From Alphaproteobacteria bacterium (GTDB lineage: Bacteria; Pseudomonadota; Alphaproteobacteria; Micropepsales; Micropepsaceae), in the NCBI GenBank assembly GCA_016124635.1, contig WGNJ01000019.1, forward strand, positions 1 to 64,000: 64,000 bases of DNA. The letters run 5' to 3'. The notes under the pieces are model-generated. The model was not told where the DNA came from, searched no databases, and was given only the letters and a program-made list of their open reading frames with translations. This document shows positions 59,691 to 64,000 of this stretch, one piece after another. Made by a program: the position numbers and the translations under genes. The stretch's first letter is position 1. Each line of letters starts with the position of its first letter.

Positions 59691-60655
59691 ACCGACGCAG
59701 CGAGCGCCTTGAGACCGTCGTCGACCGAGGTCGGCGGCGCGTAGCCCATTTCGCGGCGCGCTTTGGCGTCGCTCAATATGCAGTCGCGCGTCATGATCAT
59801 CGCGGCGAAGCGCGAAACCGGCGGCTTGCCGCCGAGGCTCAAGGCTCGCCATGTCTTCTCCCCGGCGTAGGCGATGGCGCGCACGAGCCAACCCGGAACC
59901 GTTCGGTCGGGCGGCGTGATGCCGGCGGCGCTCAGCATGCGCGTGACGAAGGGGCGAAAGACGACCGAATCGCCATCGAGAACGAAATACGCCTGACCAC
60001 CCTCACCCTTCGTCAGGGCGAGGTTCATCGCATAGACCAAGTTGCCGATGTAGGTCGTCGAGGTCTTGTTGACGCCGCCGCCGACCCAGGCGAATTGTCC
60101 CTTATCGATCATCGCCTTGATCGCGGGCAGCAACGTCTGATCGCCCGGACCCCAAACGAAACGCGGACGCACGCTGATCGTGGTGAAGCCGACCTTCAGA
60201 TCGTTGGCTTCGAGGACGGCCTTTTCGGCATGCGCTTTGGTGCGCGAATAGGGAAACGGCGAGTTCAAAGCGAGCGGATAGGTCTCATCGACGTTGCGCA
60301 GATGCTGACCGTGTAGCAAGGCCGCCTCGGTGCCGATATGGACGAAGCGCTTGATTGCCGCAGATTTCGCCGCGGCGAGCAATTGCTTCGTGCCGTCGAC
60401 GTTTATGCGCCAATAGTCGGCCCAAGGTCCCCATTCTTCAACATGGGCGGCGCAGTGGATGACGGCGTCGTTGCCCTTCAGCTGTTCGGGCGTGACCTTG
60501 CCGAGTTCCGATCGTACCGGCGTTGCGCCCAGAGCCTTGATGACGGCGTCGCTCTTTTCCGAGCGCGACATCGCCGTAATCTGATGCTCGCGCGCGTAGG
60601 CCTTGAGATAGGCGCTGCCGACGAACCCCGAGGCGCCGGTGATGAAGATCTTCAT
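59687..60655 (-). CDS. NAD-dependent epimerase/dehydratase family protein
   Basis: A 322-aa extended short-chain dehydrogenase. The Rossmann motif is KIFITGASGFVGSAYLKAY, and the catalytic YxxxK is in SPFPYSRTKAHAEK. NVDGTKQLLAAAKSAAIKRFVHIGTEAALLHG and PRFVWGPGD resemble 3-beta-hydroxysteroid dehydrogenase/isomerase-like and dihydroflavonol reductase-like proteins. Substrate unknown. ATG 60655 overlaps the stop of the DUF4272 gene (ATGA), so the two are coupled. Confidence 0.9.
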   Translation of the reverse strand: MKIFITGASGFVGSAYLKAYAREHQITAMSRSEKSDAVIKALGATPVRSELGKVTPEQLKGNDAVIHCAAHVEEWGPWADYWRINVDGTKQLLAAAKSAAIKRFVHIGTEAALLHGQHLRNVDETYPLALNSPFPYSRTKAHAEKAVLEANDLKVGFTTISVRPRFVWGPGDQTLLPAIKAMIDKGQFAWVGGGVNKTSTTYIGNLVYAMNLALTKGEGGQAYFVLDGDSVVFRPFVTRMLSAAGITPPDRTVPGWLVRAIAYAGEKTWRALSLGGKPPVSRFAAMIMTRDCILSDAKARREMGYAPPTSVDDGLKALAASV

Positions 60656-61308
60656 TCCGTGTCGGTCCAGACGTCGTCCCACTCTTGACCCATATGGCCG
60701 ATAAGCCAGTTCATCGCCGTGTGCCGCTCCAACGCAACGTCCGCGTTCAGGCCCGCCGGCTCGGGCTTCTCGTTCGTAAAGGCGTCGATGATCGCCCAGC
60801 GGTAGCGATAGATCAGATCGGCCTGATCCAATATCTCGGATAGCGGCCGCAGCTTCGCGTCGGCGATGAATTGCTGCGTCGAACGTCTCTTCATCGGATC
60901 GATCACTTGCGGCAGCTCCCCGGGTCGCTCCGGTTTGCCGAGCGCCGGGACATAGCCCAAAGCCCACATCAAACAGTTCGCCGCCTCGTAGCCCCAAACA
61001 AATTGACGCAGCTTGAAGGGGTCCGGCTTCTCCTCGCCTACGAAGGCGGCCTCAGCCTCCGTCAGGTGCAGGCTCAACCCGTAGCGTGTGACGACGGATT
61101 GAAATGTTTGACGGTCCATGCCCTCCGCACGCATCGCGACGACGATCAGCGACAGCGCGCGGTAGGCAATCTCTTCCACCGACCGCAGGTTCGCCTCGTC
61201 TTCGCTCTCGATCGTGGGAAGCGACGGCTCGACCGGCACGCCCTCGCTTTGCAAGACCTCTTCGGACCGGCGCTTGCGGTCTTCGGCCTTCGATGAGCTT
61301 GATTCCAT
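60652..61308 (-). CDS. DUF4272 protein
   Basis: A 218-aa protein matching DUF4272 along its length: RSEEVLQSEGVPV, LRSVEEIAYRALSLIVVAMRAEG, FVWGYEAANCLMWALGYV, AKLRPLSEILDQADLIYRYRWAIIDA and ERHTAMNWLIGHMGQEWDDV. The family is uncharacterised. A start at 61308 (MESSSSKAEDRKRR) is chosen because upstream in-frame residues overlap the neighbouring hydrolase gene. Coupled to the epimerase gene by ATGA and 14 bp from the hydrolase gene, so it is part of a minus-strand run of four genes. Confidence 0.88.
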   Translation of the reverse strand: MESSSSKAEDRKRRSEEVLQSEGVPVEPSLPTIESEDEANLRSVEEIAYRALSLIVVAMRAEGMDRQTFQSVVTRYGLSLHLTEAEAAFVGEEKPDPFKLRQFVWGYEAANCLMWALGYVPALGKPERPGELPQVIDPMKRRSTQQFIADAKLRPLSEILDQADLIYRYRWAIIDAFTNEKPEPAGLNADVALERHTAMNWLIGHMGQEWDDVWTDTE

Positions 61309-61322
61309 CGTCGTCTCTCGAG

Positions 61323-62273
61323 CTACTGTCCCGCGCGTTCGCCGCAGCAGCCAGGCGTCACCGGGCGCGAGAAGGCCTCGTCGCGATCGCTTTCCACGGT
61401 ATCGATGAAATCGCCGATGATGCCGACCAGCACGGGGATCGCCGGGCGCGGGAAGTTGTGTCCCCAACCCTCGACGATCTTGAGTTCCGCGCCCGGGATA
61501 GACGCGGCTGTGTGACGGCCTCCATCGGGGCGGATCAGCGTGTCCGCGGCGCCATGCAAGACGAGCGCACGGGTGCGCAACTTCTTCAGCATCTCGGTGC
61601 GCGGCGGCGAGGCCATGATCGCCGCGTATTGGCGTACCGCGCCTTGCGGGTAATACATGCGGTCGTAATTCTTGCCGATATGGCCGCGCAGCCAGTCTTC
61701 GTCGTCGGGATAAGCGGGGCTCGAGTAGGCGCGGCGGCCTTTGATGGTGTACTCCACGACGTCGTGTTTTGCCTCGGACGGCGGGCGCGCAAGCAACGCT
61801 TCCTGCGCTTCCGGCGTCGAGCGCGGCAGCGACGGTTCGCTGGTGGTCGACATGATGGAGATGAGGCTGCGCACCTTCTCCGGATGGCGGATGGCGACGA
61901 GCTGCGCGATCATGCCGCCCATCGAAGCGCCGGCGACATGGGCCGACTTTATGCCGAGCGCGTCGAGCAGCGCCGCGGCGTCATCGGCCATATCGTTCAA
62001 CACGTAGGGCACGTCGGGCTTGCGCCTCTCGGCAACCGCTTTCATCACCTCGCGAATATCGGGAATGATGCCGTCGAATTTGTGGCTGAGGCCCGTGTCG
62101 CGGTTGTCGAAGCGAATGACGCGATAGCCGCGCGCGACGAAGGCCTCGTGCAGATCGTCGGGCCACGACGTCATCTGCGACGAGTAACCGTTGATGATCA
62201 GGAGCGGCGGCGCGTTCTTTGCGCCGTGCTCTTCATAGTGAAGCTTGATGCCGTTGGCTCGGATATCGGGCAT
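61323..62273 (-). CDS. Alpha/beta hydrolase (paralog 1)
   Basis: A 316-aa alpha/beta hydrolase. It starts MPDIRANGIKLHYEEHG. The nucleophile elbow is GASMGGMIAQL, the acid residue is near ALVLHGAADTLIRPDGG, and the catalytic His is in VEGWGHNFPRPAIP. It is clearly paralogous to the next gene: VRFDNRDTGLS, PYVLNDMADDAAALLDALGI and SIMSTT recur in both. Such esterases act on varied small esters; substrate unknown. It begins 3 bp after the stop of paralog 2. Confidence 0.92.
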   Translation of the reverse strand: MPDIRANGIKLHYEEHGAKNAPPLLIINGYSSQMTSWPDDLHEAFVARGYRVIRFDNRDTGLSHKFDGIIPDIREVMKAVAERRKPDVPYVLNDMADDAAALLDALGIKSAHVAGASMGGMIAQLVAIRHPEKVRSLISIMSTTSEPSLPRSTPEAQEALLARPPSEAKHDVVEYTIKGRRAYSSPAYPDDEDWLRGHIGKNYDRMYYPQGAVRQYAAIMASPPRTEMLKKLRTRALVLHGAADTLIRPDGGRHTAASIPGAELKIVEGWGHNFPRPAIPVLVGIIGDFIDTVESDRDEAFSRPVTPGCCGERAGQ

Positions 62274-62276
62274 GGG

Positions 62277-63188
62277 TCAAGCCGCCTTTCGCCGGCGTTC
62301 GACGTCATCGACGAAGTTGCCGATTTCGCGGATGTAGGTCGGAACGAGCTTCTGCGAGAAGTCGTGCCCCATATAGGGAACCGTGACAAGGCGCGCGCCA
62401 GGAATCGACGCGGCGGTGTCGCGCCCGCCTTCGATCGGCACCAGCGGATCTGCCTCGCCGTGGATGACGAGCGCTGGCGCCTTCACCGATTTGAGCATTT
62501 CGTGGCGGGGCTGCGAGGCCAAGATGCCGACAAGCTGGCGGGCGATGCCTTGCGGATAGTAGGGCACACGATCGACTTCGTTCTCGGCAACCGAACGGAG
62601 CTCGGCGTCGTCGGCGGCAAGCGGGCCGACGCTACCGATCACGCGCCATGCTCTCATGGCGGCCGCGATGCGGGTCTCGCGCTCGTCGTTGGCAGGAGGC
62701 GTCATGAGAACCGCCATTGCCTCGGGCTTCGCCGGCGGGAGACCGGGGCGGCCGGTCGTCGACATGATGGAAGTGACGCTGCGCGTGCGCGCCGGGTGAT
62801 TGACGGCGACGAGCTGCGCAATCATCCCGCCCATCGAGGCGCCGACGATGTGGGCATCGCCGATGTCGAGCGCGCTCAAAATGCCGGCCGCATCGTTCGC
62901 CATGTCGTTCAACACATAGGGCGCGGGGAACGCCTGACCTGCGGCGACCTTGGCGAAGGCTTCCGCCGGATTGAAGAGGCCGAGACGCTCCAGCTTCTCC
63001 GACTTACCCACATCGCGATTGTCGAAGCGCACGACGCGGTAACCCTTGTCCGCAAGGCCCTGACACAGGTTCACCGGCCACATCGTCATCTGCGCCGAGA
63101 AGCCCATGATCAACAGAATCGTCGGATCGGCGGCGCGGCCGAACGATTCGTACTCAAACGACAGGCCATTGGCTTTGACTTGCGGCAT
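62277..63188 (-). CDS. Alpha/beta hydrolase (paralog 2)
   Basis: A 303-aa alpha/beta hydrolase with nucleophile elbow GASMGGMIAQL, acid segment ALVIHGEADPLVPIEGG and His in VPYMGHDFSQKLVP. ATG 63188 (MPQVKANGLSFEYESFG) aligns with the start of paralog 1; an upstream extension is non-coding. Shared segments throughout show tandem duplication followed by divergence. It heads a minus-strand run of four closely spaced genes and is divergent from glpD across 148 bp. Confidence 0.92.
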   Translation of the reverse strand: MPQVKANGLSFEYESFGRAADPTILLIMGFSAQMTMWPVNLCQGLADKGYRVVRFDNRDVGKSEKLERLGLFNPAEAFAKVAAGQAFPAPYVLNDMANDAAGILSALDIGDAHIVGASMGGMIAQLVAVNHPARTRSVTSIMSTTGRPGLPPAKPEAMAVLMTPPANDERETRIAAAMRAWRVIGSVGPLAADDAELRSVAENEVDRVPYYPQGIARQLVGILASQPRHEMLKSVKAPALVIHGEADPLVPIEGGRDTAASIPGARLVTVPYMGHDFSQKLVPTYIREIGNFVDDVERRRKAA

Positions 63189-63336
63189 CGAATTTCCACC
63201 CTTTGGCTGAATAGCGAGATGGCCGGAGCCTAGCAGGCGTGCCGACACTCGCAAGCGGCAGATTCCCGCCATTTATTGACAAACGGCGAGCGCCCTGTTG
63301 CTTTAGCGCTCTCACCTGAAGGCTCGAGCCAACACG

Positions 63337-64000
63337 ATGCGGCGCAACCTGCAAGACATGGGGTCGCAACCCTTCGATCTCGCCATTATCGGCGGCGGGA
63401 TCACGGGCTCATGCATTGCGCGGGACGCGGCGCGGCGCGGCTTGCGCGTGGCGCTGGTTGAGAAGCGCGACTTCTCGTGGGGCACGAGCTCGGCTTCGTC
63501 GAAGCTGGTGCACGGCGGTCTGCGCTATTTGCAGTCGTTCGAGTTCGGGCTGGTGCGCGAGTCTCTGCGCGAGCGGCGGGTTTGGGAACAGATCGCGCCG
63601 CACATGGTCTACCCGCTGCAGTTCTTGCTACCGGTCTACGGCGGCAAGGCGAAGTTCGTGCTCAACGCCGGCTTGACCGTCTATGACCTCTTGTCCTTCG
63701 ACCGCAACCGGCTCGACGATCCCGACAAGCACATGGCGGCGCATCGCAGCATCAGCGCAGCCAACGCCCTGGCGCTCGAGCCGCGTCTCAAGGCCGACGG
63801 GCTATCGGGCGCCCTGCTCTACTACGACTGCCAGATGTACTCGCCGGAACGCTTGGGCCTCGAATGTTTGATCGACGCCGCGGCACACGGCGCCGCGATC
63901 GCAAACTATGCCGAGGTCACCGGCTTCAAACGCGACGGCATGAACATCACTGGGATCGAGGTGCGTGACGCGATCGGCGGCGCGCGAACGACCATCGAGG
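63337..64000 (+). CDS. glpD: Glycerol-3-phosphate dehydrogenase (partial)
   Basis: The first 221 codons of an FAD-dependent dehydrogenase that runs off the right edge. The FAD-binding motif is FDLAIIGGGITGSCIARDAARRGLRVALVEK. The signature SSKLVHGGLRYLQSFEFGLVRESLRERR is specific to aerobic GlpD. The enzyme oxidises sn-glycerol-3-phosphate to DHAP at the inner membrane and reduces quinone. ATG 63337 gives a 12-residue lead before the FAD domain. The glp regulator or kinase, if linked, would be beyond the window. Confidence 0.95.
   Translation, partial: MRRNLQDMGSQPFDLAIIGGGITGSCIARDAARRGLRVALVEKRDFSWGTSSASSKLVHGGLRYLQSFEFGLVRESLRERRVWEQIAPHMVYPLQFLLPVYGGKAKFVLNAGLTVYDLLSFDRNRLDDPDKHMAAHRSISAANALALEPRLKADGLSGALLYYDCQMYSPERLGLECLIDAAAHGAAIANYAEVTGFKRDGMNITGIEVRDAIGGARTTIE

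Noticed and set aside
61104..63233. 709-codon plus-strand frame opposite the two hydrolases
   Set aside because: Antisense shadow of two real paralogs; its internal repeats simply mirror the duplication on the other strand.
1..64000. CRISPR arrays, rRNA genes, complete insertion sequences or prophage
   Set aside because: No regularly spaced repeats, rRNA segments, transposase motifs or phage structural genes were recognised.

Overview
The window looks like about 64 kb of an alphaproteobacterial chromosome. It has high GC and dense, mostly housekeeping gene content. The placement rests on gene order and regulators: the xerD / aroK-aroB-CorC cluster, bolA next to a J-domain gene, the aerobic cobaltochelatase pair cobS-cobT, the SUV3-like helicase / S4 protein / FdxA ferredoxin / CarD / RpoH run, and a CtrA-type TTAA-N7-TTAA motif. 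I do not assign a genus.

Left part (1-33 kb). A UbiA-type prenyltransferase with a HAD-like N-terminus runs off the left edge. Next come an epoxide hydrolase, an M2 metallopeptidase lipoprotein and accA. A three-gene unit follows (small membrane protein, AhpD/CMD-like protein, ECF41 sigma factor), preceded by a sequence matching the ECF41 promoter signature. Then kup, a malyl-CoA lyase, xerD coupled to a large exported protein, aroKB, a CorC-like protein, bolA, a J-domain protein, cobS-cobT, an exported phytase-like esterase, a crystallin-fold protein, a VUT-family transporter, rpmB, meaB, a DUF3108 protein, a patatin-like phospholipase, rmuC, a DUF1697 protein and methylmalonyl-CoA mutase.

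Centre (32.8-34 kb). A 1.19 kb AT-richer intergenic region holds three DnaA-box-like 9-mers, a perfect CtrA-type site, a 16-bp direct repeat and a 10-bp inverted repeat. It resembles an alphaproteobacterial replication origin or a DnaA/CtrA-controlled region, and it is the most interesting non-coding stretch here.

Right part (34-64 kb). The helicase / S4 / fdxA / carD / rpoH run ends at a clear terminator. A two-gene Type III-like restriction-modification module follows, flanked by non-coding DNA with short tandem repeats, an orphan promoter-palindrome and a dispersed repeat. After it come an amine-oxidase-like flavoprotein, tRNA-Arg(CCT), a repeat protein, an ATP-grasp enzyme, a vitamin B12 uptake locus (btuBCD behind a cobalamin riboswitch, with btuF just upstream), an enoyl-CoA hydratase, a GH36 alpha-galactosidase, an acyl-CoA dehydrogenase, a VOC protein, an NAD-dependent epimerase, a DUF4272 protein, two tandem alpha/beta hydrolases and the start of glpD.

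Functional themes. B12 recurs: uptake (BtuFBCD), a riboswitch, cobalt insertion (CobST), an AdoCbl enzyme (methylmalonyl-CoA mutase) and its chaperone (MeaB). Malyl-CoA lyase plus mutase fits ethylmalonyl/methylmalonyl-CoA carbon metabolism. No CRISPR array, complete insertion sequence or prophage was seen.
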